A DNA stretch of 58,045 nucleotides from Limimaricola cinnabarinus LL-001 (GTDB lineage: Bacteria; Pseudomonadota; Alphaproteobacteria; Rhodobacterales; Rhodobacteraceae). This document shows positions 18,255-25,662 of this stretch, in pieces; position 1 is the stretch's first letter; each line of letters begins with the position of its first letter. The stretch covers positions 1 to 58,045 of the forward strand of contig NZ_BATB01000015.1 in assembly GCF_000466965.1 (NCBI RefSeq), written 5' to 3'. Under the pieces are notes generated by a model that saw only the letters and a list, made by a program, of their open reading frames with translations, was not told where the DNA came from and made no database searches. The translations under genes were made by a program, and so were the position numbers.

Positions 18255-18344
18255 GGAGCGGTGGCCGAGTGGTCGAAGGCGCACGCCTGGAAAGTGTGTA
18301 GGCGGGGAACCGTCTCGAGGGTTCGAATCCCTCTCGCTCCGCCA
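18255..18344 (+). tRNA. tRNA-Ser (anticodon GGA)
   Basis: A 90-nt class II tRNA with a 7-bp acceptor (GGAGCGG paired with TCGCTCC, last pair G-U), discriminator G and encoded CCA. It has the D-loop GGCCGAGTGGTCGAAGGC, the anticodon loop CTGGAAA (anticodon GGA, reads UCC/UCU), a long variable arm and the T-loop GTTCGAATC. Its 3' 19 bases form the left attachment core of the prophage, so integration preserves the tRNA. Confidence 0.96.
18326..18344 (+). other. attL core (tRNA-Ser 3' end)
   Basis: AATCCCTCTCGCTCCGCCA, the last 19 bases of tRNA-Ser, is repeated exactly at 57260-57278 in the same orientation. The bases on either side differ, which defines the core. Confidence 0.93.
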
Positions 18345-18496
18345 CTTTTCATTCAGTAAAATCCCCATAAGACATTGAAAAGGTTCGATAAATCCCCGGA
18401 CCTCGCGATGGGCGTTTTCCCGATCTCCTGAGCTGATGCACAAATTGGTGCACTTGCCCCCTTGTGCTGCCCCGCGAAACCCGCGCATCTGTACCC

Positions 18497-19752
18497 ATGA
18501 TCTATCTGCGCGGCACCACCTGGTTCATGCGACGGCGGCGACCCAAGCGCTATGCCGCGGTCGATCCTCGCGAGATCCTCAACATCAGCCTGGCGACCGA
18601 CAGCGAGAGCGTGGCGCGCGAGAAGGAATCGGCAGTCTGGGGAGAGCTGATCGAGGGCTGGGAGGCGAAGCTCGCCGGCCGTGATGGCGATGCCGAGGCG
18701 CGCTACCAGGCCGCCCGCGACCTGGCACAGCAGCGCGGCTTCCGTTTCCGGCGGATTGAGGAGGTAGCTAAGATGCCGACGGACGAGATCCTCGATCGGG
18801 TCGAGGCGATCTCCGAGGTGAAGGGTGAGCCAGACGCGATGGAGGCGGCCGCGCTTCTAGGCACAGCCCGGCCGCCGGCGCTGACCATCAGCCGCACACT
18901 CGAAGCGTATTGGACGCTGGCCCGCGACAAGACGCTGGGCAAGTCGACCGATCAGCTGCGGCGCTGGCGCAATCCCCATATCAAAGCGATCCGCAACCTG
19001 ATCGGCGTCGTCGGTGATGTCGAGCTAGAGCGCCTGACGCCTGACGATATGCAGGACTTCCGAGATTGGTGGATCGACAAGGTCGAGGAGGGCGACGTGA
19101 TCCCCGCCTCGGCGAACAAGGACTTCACCTATGTCGGCGCGGTGCTGCGCCTAGTGGCCGCCCGCAAACGCCTGGGCTTTGTGCCTCCGACCCCGGAGCC
19201 GATCAAGGCGGGGCGTCAGAACACACGGCTACCCTTCTCAGTGGACTGGATCCGCGACAAGATCATCCCCGGCCTCGGTGGGTTGAACAGCGAGCGCGCG
19301 CGATCGTCCTGGTGATGGTCAACACTGGCATGCGGCCGAGCGAAATCGCCAACCTGGGCGGCGACCGGATCCAGCTCGAAGGTAACATCCCGCATGTCCA
19401 GGTGCGGCCCGTGGGGCGTCAGCTGAAGAACGATGTCTCTGAGCGTGACGTGCCTCTCGTTGGCGTCTCGCTCGAGGCCATGCGCGGCTGCCCGGAGGGC
19501 TTCCCGCGGTATCTCGACAAGGCGGGCCTGTCGGCGACCGTGAACAAGTACCTGCGGGAGAACGGCCTATCCGAGACGCCGCGCCACACGCTCTACGGTC
19601 TGCGGCATTCGGTCGAGGATCGCTTGTTGATCGCAGGGGTGGATGAGCGTGTGCGCCGCGACATCCTTGGCCACAGCCTCAACCGGCAGCGCTACGGCGA
19701 CGGGGGCGGTCTGCCGATGAAGCTCGAGGCACTGCAGCGGATCGCGCTCTAA
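18497..19752 (+). CDS. int: Prophage tyrosine integrase (one frameshift)
   Basis: A site-specific recombinase of about 418 aa after one correction. The N-terminal and core-binding domains (residues about 1-235, with TISRTLEAYWTLARDKTLGKS) precede the catalytic domain: the first arginine in VMVNTGMRPSEIANLGG, the H-x-x-R-like segment PRHTLYGLRHSVEDRLL, LGHSLN, and the nucleophile tyrosine in NRQRYGDGG. The frame is lost at about 19297 in GCGAGCGCGCGCGATC; one extra G gives SEARAIVLVMVNTGM and continuous reading. The start is ATG 18497. It lies 153 bases inside attL and points inward, as usual for tRNA-targeting phage integrases. Confidence 0.92.
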
Positions 19753-20093
19753 GCGGGGTTCATGCTGCGCACGAGCTCGAGCACGGCTTGCCGCTTATCA
19801 TCCGGTACCGCCAGTATGGCGCGCAGCAGCTCCGCAGTTTCGCGGTCGATGACCGGCTCGGCCTGAGAGGTGGCCTGCTCCCCATTGTCGTAGAAATAGG
19901 TTACCGGCAGATCCAGTGCTTGGGCGATGTCCCATAGCCGCGAGGCAGACACCCGGTTCGCGCCAGTTTCGTACTTCTGGATCTGCTGAAACTTGCAGCC
20001 AGCGGCATCGCCTAGCTGCTGTTGCGTGATACCCCGGAGCCAACGGCCTTGGCGGATCCGCGAGCCAACAAGTTTATCGATAGGGTGGGGCAT
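19749..20093 (-). CDS. XRE-family HTH regulator
   Basis: A 114-aa DNA-binding protein with a helix-turn-helix in residues about 8-62 (IRQGRWLRGITQQQLGDAAGCKFQQIQKYETGANRVSASRLW is split here only by its helices), followed by a short C-terminal helical part (ETAELLRAILAVPDDKR). It resembles small phage-borne XRE regulators with the FYDNG-type extension. The start is ATG 20093 (MPHPIDKLVG); open frame further upstream has no ribosome-binding site. It converges on the integrase, overlapping it by four bases, and is separate from the main immunity repressor at 24082, so it may control the early minus-strand genes or integrase. Confidence 0.8.
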   Translation of the reverse strand: MPHPIDKLVGSRIRQGRWLRGITQQQLGDAAGCKFQQIQKYETGANRVSASRLWDIAQALDLPVTYFYDNGEQATSQAEPVIDRETAELLRAILAVPDDKRQAVLELVRSMNPA

Positions 20094-20273
20094 TGAGAAT
20101 CTCCCGGTGGGCGTAGAACGAAGCTGCGCCTTATCGCGTGCCGATTGAGTGCTCACCAGCGCGCGAAGATGCAATTCCGTATAGATATGCAGACCTGCCG
20201 CCACGTCCCATGTCGGGTTAGAGGCCCGAACGACATCGTGAAGCCTGCGGTAGGACCGTTGATACAGGCCGCT

Positions 20274-20441
20274 TCAGCGGATCGCCCTCTGAGCCGCGTC
20301 GAGCTCGTCACGCAGTCGGTTGATGACGGGGATGTAATCTTCGCCGCCTGGTGCCTCTGCGATGCGCTCGACTTTCAACAGCGCGGCCTCGATGCGCGCC
20401 GCGCGGGCTTCGATCGGTGAAGGGCGGCGGATGGCGGGCAT
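20274..20441 (-). CDS. Small phage protein, 55 aa
   Basis: Unrecognised. It reads MPAIRRPSPIEARAARIEAA and continues as a charged, probably helical, protein ending DELDAAQRAIR. The start (ATG 20441) lies on the bases next to the stop of the preceding small membrane gene, which suggests translational coupling. Composition is consistent with a real coding frame; function unknown. Confidence 0.55.
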   Translation of the reverse strand: MPAIRRPSPIEARAARIEAALLKVERIAEAPGGEDYIPVINRLRDELDAAQRAIR

Positions 20442-20558
20442 TTAGAACCGCACCTCGATCAGCTGTGCGACACCGCAGATGATCAGCACCCACAGGCCGA
20501 TCCCGATCGGGACGGCGAGGAAGGCGCTGGTGCCAAGTGCGATCCGCCTGCGGCTCAT
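20442..20558 (-). CDS. Small single-pass membrane protein, 38 aa
   Basis: MSRRRIALGTSAFLAVPIGI and onward through a hydrophobic helix (about residues 8-31), ending QLIEVRF. The start overlaps the stop of the upstream gene (ATGA), and the next gene begins directly after its stop, so it is the middle member of a three-gene coupled run. Positive-inside topology puts the N-terminus in the cytoplasm. Function unknown. Confidence 0.55.
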   Translation of the reverse strand: MSRRRIALGTSAFLAVPIGIGLWVLIICGVAQLIEVRF

Positions 20559-20815
20559 GCCCGGGTGCCCTTGTCGATGAGCTTCATCCGCGCCTTCTCC
20601 ACGCCCAAAGCCTTGCGGCCTTGGGCCACGATCACTGGGGCGATCATGAGCGGGAACAGCATCGATCCCACGACCTGAAGCGGGGTGCTGTCGATCAGCA
20701 GGCCGGGGCCGTAGGAGATGACGGCCATCAGGGCCGTCGTTCTGATGCTGCCTGGCAGGACGCGGCGCCTCGATGGCCAGTCGAGAACAAGCGAGATCTT
20801 CAGTTCGTTCGCCAT
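20555..20815 (-). CDS. Small phage membrane protein, 86 aa
   Basis: Unrecognised. The start is ATG 20815 (MANELKISLVLDWPSRRRVL) behind a good AAGGAG site. Two hydrophobic segments follow (about residues 27-42 and 49-68, with LQVVGSMLFPLMIAPVIVAQG) and a basic C-terminus. It overlaps the next minus-strand gene by four bases. Early-region position and small membrane nature suggest a host-takeover or exclusion role, but nothing shows this. Confidence 0.6.
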   Translation of the reverse strand: MANELKISLVLDWPSRRRVLPGSIRTTALMAVISYGPGLLIDSTPLQVVGSMLFPLMIAPVIVAQGRKALGVEKARMKLIDKGTRA

Positions 20816-20879
20816 TTGAAACTCCTTCTTCTCTCTAGGCTGAGGGTACGGGTTGGGCTTTGTCTGGCTGGGCGATGCT

Positions 20880-21149
20880 CTATGCCGCTCCTCGACGCGC
20901 ATGCGCCCATTCGAGGAAGGGCTGACGCGGGCCGTAGATGCTCAACCATTGCAGGAGGAGCATCTGACGCTGTGCTTCCCAGATGGCGGCGACCTCGGGG
21001 TCCGTGCCGTCGACAAGGTCGGCCAGCATGGCTTTGGCTTCGGTCGTGCGGCCCGACTGCAGTGTCTCAAGCGCCTGCTCGATGCCGCTTTCGAGGCGGG
21101 CCACCTCGTTGAAACACAGGCAGGGTGTGCAGGGGCAGGGGTCAGACAT
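20880..21149 (-). CDS. Small phage protein with Cys-rich N-terminus, 89 aa
   Basis: Unrecognised. It begins MSDPCPCTPCLCFNEVARLE with four cysteines within the first dozen residues, in a C-x-C-x2-C-x-C spacing that could bind zinc or iron. The rest is helical and amphipathic (ALETLQSGRTTEAKAMLADL). An alternative ATG lies one codon upstream (21152). It belongs to the minus-strand early group. Confidence 0.55.
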   Translation of the reverse strand: MSDPCPCTPCLCFNEVARLESGIEQALETLQSGRTTEAKAMLADLVDGTDPEVAAIWEAQRQMLLLQWLSIYGPRQPFLEWAHARRGAA

Positions 21150-21297
21150 CATGCGTCCTCGCGGCAAGGTTGCAGTTGAGGATGATAGGAGCCGCAACTA
21201 ACGTCAGGTGCAGGCCGCACGCCACAAACGTGCGACCTGCCACACCCCCTACGCTTTGCAGGACTGCAGGAGGCATGTTCAGAATGAGAGAGAGCAG

Positions 21298-21888
21298 ATG
21301 CGCGAAACCACCGACGCCACCCCGCCCGCCAGCGCTACCACCGGGGACCAGGGGAATGCCTCCGGGGATCAAGCCCCCGCGGCCAAAGTAGATCTTCAGC
21401 GGTTCGAGCTGCTGCGAAGCGCGCTCTACCATGAGGACCGCGAGGACTGGTACGGGCGCATCAGTCGCGTGACCACGTTCATTGTGCTGCTCTTGGGCAG
21501 TGGCGCGGTGGCGGCTTTCGGAGCCAGCTACGAGATCGTTGGCCAATTGGCCGGGCTGGCGATTGCCACGCTGTCCGGCGCTAGCCTGGTCTGGGACATG
21601 AGCGGTCGCATGCAGACCCATGCCGTGCTCAAGCGCCGGTTCTTCTGGCTGATGGCCGATCTTGAGCGAGGCCGCGCTCTTGAAGAAGTTACGGCCGAGG
21701 CAACCATGATCTATGCGGACGAGCCGCCGGCGATGTGCGCCGTCAATTCCGTGGCGCATAATCGAGCCGGCCGGAACACCTACGGCAGCGACTACGATCG
21801 CGTCGAGCTCCGCTGGTACCAGCGCCGGTTCCGACACTGGGCGGCCTTTCGAAGCCTCGAGGAGCCTCAGGCCAAAGCAGCTGCCTAA
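21298..21888 (+). CDS. Two-helix membrane protein, lone plus-strand early gene
   Basis: A 196-aa protein, start ATG 21298 behind GAGAGAG. A Pro/Ala/Thr-rich N-terminus (to about residue 30) is followed by LQRFELLRSALYHEDREDWYG, two adjacent hydrophobic helices (VTTFIVLLLGSGAVAAFGA and GQLAGLAIATLSGASLVW) and a long helical, charged C-terminus ending near RRFRHWAAFRSLEEPQ. The arrangement of two helices after a short N-terminus and then a coiled cytosolic part recalls SLATT-type 2TM effectors, but the similarity is only in layout. It is the only plus-strand gene among minus-strand neighbours, as expected for an independently transcribed accessory gene. Confidence 0.6.
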   Translation: MRETTDATPPASATTGDQGNASGDQAPAAKVDLQRFELLRSALYHEDREDWYGRISRVTTFIVLLLGSGAVAAFGASYEIVGQLAGLAIATLSGASLVWDMSGRMQTHAVLKRRFFWLMADLERGRALEEVTAEATMIYADEPPAMCAVNSVAHNRAGRNTYGSDYDRVELRWYQRRFRHWAAFRSLEEPQAKAAA

Positions 21889-21893
21889 GGCGA

Positions 21894-22261
21894 TCATGGC
21901 GCGATCTCCCGTGTCAGCAGGCCGGGCAGATCCGTCAAAAGCGATAGGGCGAAGACTGCGATCGTGATGATCGCGGCGGCGCCCATGAAGGTGGCGAGGC
22001 CCGACATGATCCGGTATTCGAGCTTTCGCCTTCGGGCTGTGTCGCCGTCTTGACGCAGGCGGGAGCGGGTTGCGCGATGAGGCGAGTTACCGCCTTGATG
22101 GTTATGCGATCACGCTGCCGCGCGCGGTCGAGATCCTCGATCGACCCGGCGAGGGTCTCGATCTCGATGAGGGTAAGGCGATCTTGTGCCGACACGGGTG
22201 GGCGGGGTTCGTTCGCCGGGCGCGCCGGGCGAATGTGGCGAATGGCAGGAAGCGCGATCAT
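21894..22261 (-). CDS. Small helical membrane protein, 122 aa (apparent frameshift)
   Basis: Unrecognised. From ATG 22261, which overlaps the preceding stop, it reads MIALPAIRHIRPARPANEPR and then a helical stretch RLTLIEIETLAGSIEDLDRA. In the sequenced frame it degenerates into Pro/Ser-rich residues. In the next frame, from about 22069, the reading continues smoothly as RSRLRQDGDTARRRKLEYRI and a transmembrane helix (MSGLATFMGAAAIITIAVFA), stopping at 21894. Restoring one base near 22066-22072 fuses both into a coiled-coil plus C-terminal membrane protein. Alternatively there are two genes, the second starting at the internal ATG. Confidence 0.55.
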
Positions 22262-22686
22262 GCTGCCGCCCCCGGCTGCTCGAGGTACAGACGTGCGGCA
22301 TCTCGCACCATCTGGCTGGTAGACCAAAGCATCGCGATCGCGGCCGCCTGACGACGCAGATCCTCCGCCCCGATGAAGAGGGCCATCTGCGCCCATTCCA
22401 GCTGAGCGCGGCGGAGGTTGGGGTTGTGGTCAGGGTGAGGCCAGCCGCCGATCGCGCTGCGCGCGTCGATATGCCAATGCATCGCCGCGCCATCCGCATC
22501 GAAGCCGGGGACCTCGATCCCGTGCAGCGAGATGACGAAGCAGGACCGGCCGCTCATCGGCGGTGTCTGCCAGGTGCCGCCGGTCTCGATCACTTCGTTG
22601 GCGATCGCCTCGGTGCGCTCTTCAGGCGTCATGCGGTCGAGCGCGGTGACAAGCCGGGCGACGCGGTCGTGCAGTTCGGGGGGCAT
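22258..22686 (-). CDS. Phage protein, 142 aa, unknown
   Basis: Start ATG 22686 (MPPELHDRVARLVTALDRMT) behind GAGGAG. It is soluble and helical: PEERTEAIANEVIETGG, SCFVISLHGIEVPGFDADG, GGWPHPDHNPNLRRAQLEWA and a C-terminal helix with AAAIAMLWSTSQMVRDAARL. The DHNPN segment and trailing helices look like a conserved module in alphaproteobacterial prophages, but no family can be named. Its stop overlaps the next start, placing it in the terB operon. Confidence 0.65.
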   Translation of the reverse strand: MPPELHDRVARLVTALDRMTPEERTEAIANEVIETGGTWQTPPMSGRSCFVISLHGIEVPGFDADGAAMHWHIDARSAIGGWPHPDHNPNLRRAQLEWAQMALFIGAEDLRRQAAAIAMLWSTSQMVRDAARLYLEQPGAAA

Positions 22687-22745
22687 GGGGGGCTCCTCAA
22701 TCGCGATGTCTGGGAAGGGCCGGGCGCAGGCGCCCAGCCAGAGGC

Positions 22746-22910
22746 TCAGCGCGCCGTGGCTTGCGCGAGGCGCGCCGCCAGCCAGACGAGACCGACGACC
22801 ATCAGGTCGAGGATCAGGTCGATGAAGCCGGGCGCGACCATCTGCGCCGCGGTCAGCGTCAGCGCCGCGCTGGTGGTCCAGGCCAAGACGTGGCGGTGTA
22901 GCCAGTCCAT
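22746..22910 (-). CDS. Small membrane protein, 54 aa
   Basis: Reads MDWLHRHVLAWTTSAALTLT, then a second hydrophobic helix (FIDLILDLMVVGLVWLAARL) ending ATAR. Two transmembrane helices are likely. Its ATG overlaps the TGA of the TerB-domain gene (TGATG arrangement), so it is translationally coupled to it. Confidence 0.6.
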   Translation of the reverse strand: MDWLHRHVLAWTTSAALTLTAAQMVAPGFIDLILDLMVVGLVWLAARLAQATAR

Positions 22911-23335
22911 CAGGTGTAGCTCGACAGCTTGAGACCGAGCTTGGTCGCGACCTTGTCGAGCACGGCCGTTTCCTTGTCGTCGATCGTGCCATCGGCTTCG
23001 GCGATGTCGAGCGCGGCCATCAGCACCAGCTCGGCATCGGGATCGGCCGCGACTTCCTCGATTTCGCGATAGAGGCCCATCTGCCCGACGCGCCCGCCAT
23101 TGGCGCGGTCGATCATGCGGGTGATCGAGCCTTCGATCTCGCGCGCGGAGAAGGCGGTGTTCAGGATCTCATTGGCGGAGACGGCCTTGGCCATCGCCTC
23201 GATCTCGCTGTCTTCGATTCTGCCATCAGCGGCGGCGACCAGGGCGGAGGCGGCGCAGACCGCTTCGAGCATGTCGGTCTTGCCCTGCATGCGCTTGGCG
23301 CCGGAGGTGAGCTTGGTTTTCAGTGCTGCGAACAA
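22910..23335 (-). CDS. TerB-domain protein (tellurite resistance TerB family)
   Basis: A 141-aa cytosolic all-helical protein of the TerB family. Seen: MLEAVCAASALVAAADGRIEDSE (first D-G-x-I acidic repeat) and LVLMAALDIAEADGTIDDKE (second), the paired metal-binding motifs of TerB. TerB proteins are associated with tellurite resistance, phage inhibition and membrane-linked stress complexes; the actual role here is not known. It is the first gene of a minus-strand set (TerB, 54-aa membrane protein, 142-aa protein, 122-aa membrane protein), and its promoter region carries the same operator palindromes as the immunity region. This implies control by the prophage repressor. Confidence 0.82.
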   Translation of the reverse strand: MFAALKTKLTSGAKRMQGKTDMLEAVCAASALVAAADGRIEDSEIEAMAKAVSANEILNTAFSAREIEGSITRMIDRANGGRVGQMGLYREIEEVAADPDAELVLMAALDIAEADGTIDDKETAVLDKVATKLGLKLSSYT

Positions 23336-23388
23336 TGGAGGGTCTCCTCAGGTAGACCGTCGCGGAGTGCGGCGGACGAGGAGGAGTA

Positions 23389-23438
23389 TTGCGAATATCG
23401 CAACACTAAGTCAATCGCAAATGTTGCGATAAGCGCAT
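23389..23438 (-). promoter_or_regulatory. Repressor operators in the terB promoter
   Basis: TTGCGAATATCGCAA (23389-23403) is a perfect palindrome of the TTGCGA-N3-TCGCAA type, and TTGCGATAAGCGCAT (23424-23438) is an imperfect second copy. On the minus strand a -35-like TTGACT (23414-23409) lies between them, so the first operator falls between the -35 and -10 positions of the terB promoter. The element matches the sites at 24750-24824. Confidence 0.7.
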
Positions 23439-23502
23439 TCAGCTGCTTGTGGTAGTCTTGCGAAGGAGCTCAGCTATCAGGATGTAGTTGGCTCCGAAGG
23501 GC

Positions 23503-23527
23503 AAAAAGCCCGGCGCGATGCCGGGCT
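23503..23527 (-). terminator. Rho-independent terminator of the repressor operon
   Basis: On the minus strand AGCCCGGC, a 5-nt loop and GCCGGGCT are followed by TTTTG (plus-strand AAAAA at 23503-23507). It lies 28 bases after the stop of the membrane gene that follows the C1-type repressor. Confidence 0.85.
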
Positions 23528-23554
23528 CATAGGTGATTTTATGCCATGAGCGTG

Positions 23555-24085
23555 TCACCGCATGGCGGGAGGTTCGATGCGGACGGTAGCACCCGAGGTA
23601 TCTGCAGAGCCGCGTCTGCCGCGTTCTTGATCATAAATGACCACTTCTCGTCGACCACCTAGCGACAGAACAAGCCCTGTGATGAGGAATATCACCCCCA
23701 AGATGAATCCTATGATCGCAGCGGCAGCAGTGATCGCGCCGCCTGCCAACCCCGCACCGACCGCAGCCATGCCTTTGTCGGTATCGGGTGCAGTCCCGAC
23801 AACTTCATTGAACGCAGCGCCCGAGATGAGCATTGCGGAAAGGGGCAGGAAGAAAACTGCGGCGCCCAGTGCCAGGAAGCCGCGTCCGAAGGCGCGTCGT
23901 ATGGTAGGGGCAAAGGCACAGAGGCATGAGACTGCAGCAATTACTATGAGAGTGATACCTGTGGCGAGGCCGCTATCGGGGCCGCCGGAGGCGAATGAGG
24001 CAAGGGCAGGGGACAGGGCCAGCATCGTGGCGATGCCGAATGCAAAGCCTATGATGAGCCGCACCAGAAACCTAAAAAACTTCAT
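23555..24085 (-). CDS. Four-helix membrane protein coupled to the repressor
   Basis: A 176-aa inner-membrane protein with about four hydrophobic segments (FFRFLVRLIIGFAFGIATML, ATGITLIVIAAVSCLCAFAP, GRGFLALGAAVFFLPLSAML, AAAAIIGFILGVIFLITGLV) and a basic cytosolic tail (REVVIYDQERGRRGSAD). No family is recognised. Its start overlaps the stop of the S24 repressor by four bases, and the pair ends in a strong terminator, so it should be made in the lysogen along with the repressor. That expression pattern is typical of superinfection-exclusion or other lysogenic-conversion proteins; this role is inferred only from context. Confidence 0.65.
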   Translation of the reverse strand: MKFFRFLVRLIIGFAFGIATMLALSPALASFASGGPDSGLATGITLIVIAAVSCLCAFAPTIRRAFGRGFLALGAAVFFLPLSAMLISGAAFNEVVGTAPDTDKGMAAVGAGLAGGAITAAAAIIGFILGVIFLITGLVLSLGGRREVVIYDQERGRRGSADTSGATVRIEPPAMR

Positions 24086-24738
24086 ACCTTACCTCCTACC
24101 CAAATCACTTTTCCAATGACCGAGACCTGATCTTCCGGCCATTCCTGCATCGGATAGGCATCCCGGTTGTCTGATATGATCGTGATGTGCCCTGGCTTGG
24201 CTGCGCGCGTGACGCGTTTGACATGCAGCGCTTCGCCGAAGCGTAATACAAAGAGGCCATCGTAGCTGAGATTGGTCTTGGATCGGTCCAGCATGACGAC
24301 ATCGTCGTCTTTCAGCGTAGGCTCCATGCTGTCGCCCTTGACGCTGATGATCGCCAAATTCTGCAGGCTGGCTCTGGTGACACGACGCAGATAGTCTTGG
24401 GGGAAGGCCAAGCTGAAGGCTATTGCCTCATAGTCGTCTACGTTGGCTCCGTGGCCCGCACTCGCCGCTACATCGTAGACCGGAACCAATGCATCCTCAC
24501 GAGCTTCCGAGGCGAGGTCTGCGATCTCGAGCTTCGGTACCTTGTTTTCCGGCTCCTCCGACTGATCTTCAAAGAAGGCCACCACCCGAGGAACTTCTGC
24601 TGCCTGAACTCGACGAACGCCCTTGAGTATCTTGCTCAATTTGTCCTGATCGATCCCCATGCGCTCTGCAAGTCGAGCTTGTTCGCCATGGCGGCCGCTC
24701 AACTTTGCCTTGATCCATTCTGCATCTACAACATCCAT
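24082..24738 (-). CDS. S24/LexA-like prophage repressor (C1 type)
   Basis: A 218-aa repressor. The N-terminal DNA-binding part (VDAEWIKAKLSGRHGEQARL and AERMGIDQDKLSKILKG) is a helix-turn-helix. The C-terminal half is an S24 peptidase: cleavage-site alanine-glycine in YDVAASAGHGAN, catalytic serine in VKGDSMEPTLKDDDVVMLD, and catalytic lysine in GEALHVKRVTR. RecA-stimulated self-cleavage would trigger induction. The start is taken as ATG 24738; an ATG at 24750 is an alternative but sits within an operator. It is divergent from a Cro-like gene across three operators. Confidence 0.9.
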   Translation of the reverse strand: MDVVDAEWIKAKLSGRHGEQARLAERMGIDQDKLSKILKGVRRVQAAEVPRVVAFFEDQSEEPENKVPKLEIADLASEAREDALVPVYDVAASAGHGANVDDYEAIAFSLAFPQDYLRRVTRASLQNLAIISVKGDSMEPTLKDDDVVMLDRSKTNLSYDGLFVLRFGEALHVKRVTRAAKPGHITIISDNRDAYPMQEWPEDQVSVIGKVIWVGGKV

Positions 24739-24749
24739 GGGTGCAATCA

Positions 24750-24824
24750 TTGCGGATTCCGCAACGACCCTACAATCGCGGATATCGCAACTATATGACT
24801 TGCGTTCTACTGCGATATTCGCAA
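24750..24824. promoter_or_regulatory. Immunity-region operators (three palindromes)
   Basis: Three related palindromes lie between the divergent repressor and Cro-like genes: TTGCGGATTCCGCAA (24750-24764), TCGCGGATATCGCAA (24776-24790) and CTGCGATATTCGCAA (24810-24824). Spacing between centres is 26 and 34 bp. The consensus is TTGCGR-N3-YCGCAA. A TTGCG half-site (24800-24804) lies between the second and third. This tripartite layout resembles lambda OR. Confidence 0.85.
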
Positions 24825-24835
24825 TATTCGCGTAC

Positions 24836-25069
24836 ATGGAACCTGCACTCACCATTATAGAGCTATGCGGAGGCTTCAAGGCGGTAGCCGAGATGACCGG
24901 CCGTGATGAATCTCGTGTCCGGCGCTGGACCTACTCCAAGGAGCGGGGCGGTACTGATGGCCTTATTCCTTCTGACATGGCGAAAATCCTTATGAGGGAA
25001 GCGCGCCGCCGGAATCTTCCGCTGCAGCCAGAGCACTTTTTCCCCGCCTCTGAGAATCCCGCCGCCTGA
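24836..25069 (+). CDS. Cro/YdaS-like HTH regulator
   Basis: A 77-aa protein, start ATG 24836, beginning MEPALTIIELCGGFKAVAEM. The helix-turn-helix (GGFKAVAEMTGRDESRVRRW) has the YdaS/Cro pattern in which a GG-FKAVAE turn precedes the recognition helix; it ends with AKILMREARRRNLPLQPEHF. It faces the S24 repressor across the operators and is the first rightward gene, so it most likely acts as the lytic-pathway regulator. No ribosome-binding sequence is visible, so it may be leaderless. Downstream bases 25070-25172 hold no gene. Confidence 0.8.
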   Translation: MEPALTIIELCGGFKAVAEMTGRDESRVRRWTYSKERGGTDGLIPSDMAKILMREARRRNLPLQPEHFFPASENPAA

Positions 25070-25172
25070 TGCGCCGTTCCATCCCGTCCCGATCAAGCGT
25101 GCTTGTTCCATGCCTCCAATCTGGGGCCTCGGGCGCCGCTGATCGAGTAAACACCCTCACGAGGTTTTCACG

Positions 25173-25625
25173 GTGAGAAACAACCGTCCCGACAGCATCC
25201 AGTCCGCGATCGCCGCCGCCTACACGGCCAATGGCGGGCTAGAGAACACCGCCTCGGACATCGGCGTCTCGACGGCCTTGCTGAGCCTCGGCACCCGCGT
25301 CGACGAGAAGCGGCAGGGCGGGCTCGGGGTCAACTATCTCGACCGGCTCGGCCGGATGCACCGGCCCTCGGCGCTGCCCCTGGCACAGCATTTCTGCGCG
25401 CTTGGCGGCGGCGTGTTCCAGCCGCTCGAGGCGCGTGGGCCCGGTTGCCTGATCAGCCTGAGCGGCGATGCGGCCAAGGAGTTCGGCGATGTCGTGGCCT
25501 CGGCGCTCAGGGCCAAGCTCAGCATGAGCACGACCGACTGCGACGACACCATCCTGCAGATTGATGAGGCGATGGGGGTTCTGGTGCGGATGCGCGCCGA
25601 AGCCGTGAAACAGCGCGGCCGCTGA
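25173..25625 (+). CDS. CII-like phage regulatory protein
   Basis: A 150-aa protein starting at GTG 25173. The layout is that of the CII/CP76 phage regulator family: an N-terminal helix-turn-helix-like region (IQSAIAAAYTANGGLENTAS, DIGVSTALLSLGTRVDEK) and a segment about target-site choice (PSALPLAQHFCALGGGVFQP), then a helical C-terminus ending VLVRMRAEAVKQRGR. It would control the lysis/lysogeny switch or early transcription. The call rests on family-like pattern and on position just after Cro. Confidence 0.6.
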   Translation: MRNNRPDSIQSAIAAAYTANGGLENTASDIGVSTALLSLGTRVDEKRQGGLGVNYLDRLGRMHRPSALPLAQHFCALGGGVFQPLEARGPGCLISLSGDAAKEFGDVVASALRAKLSMSTTDCDDTILQIDEAMGVLVRMRAEAVKQRGR

Positions 25626-25662
25626 GGCTGCGTAAAACAAGAAACGACGAGGAGAGCAGACC

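Noticed and set aside
18204..18488. Frame opposite tRNA-Ser containing [12 protein letters not shown]
   Set aside because: This is the well-known antisense translation of a tRNA-Ser gene, not a protein.
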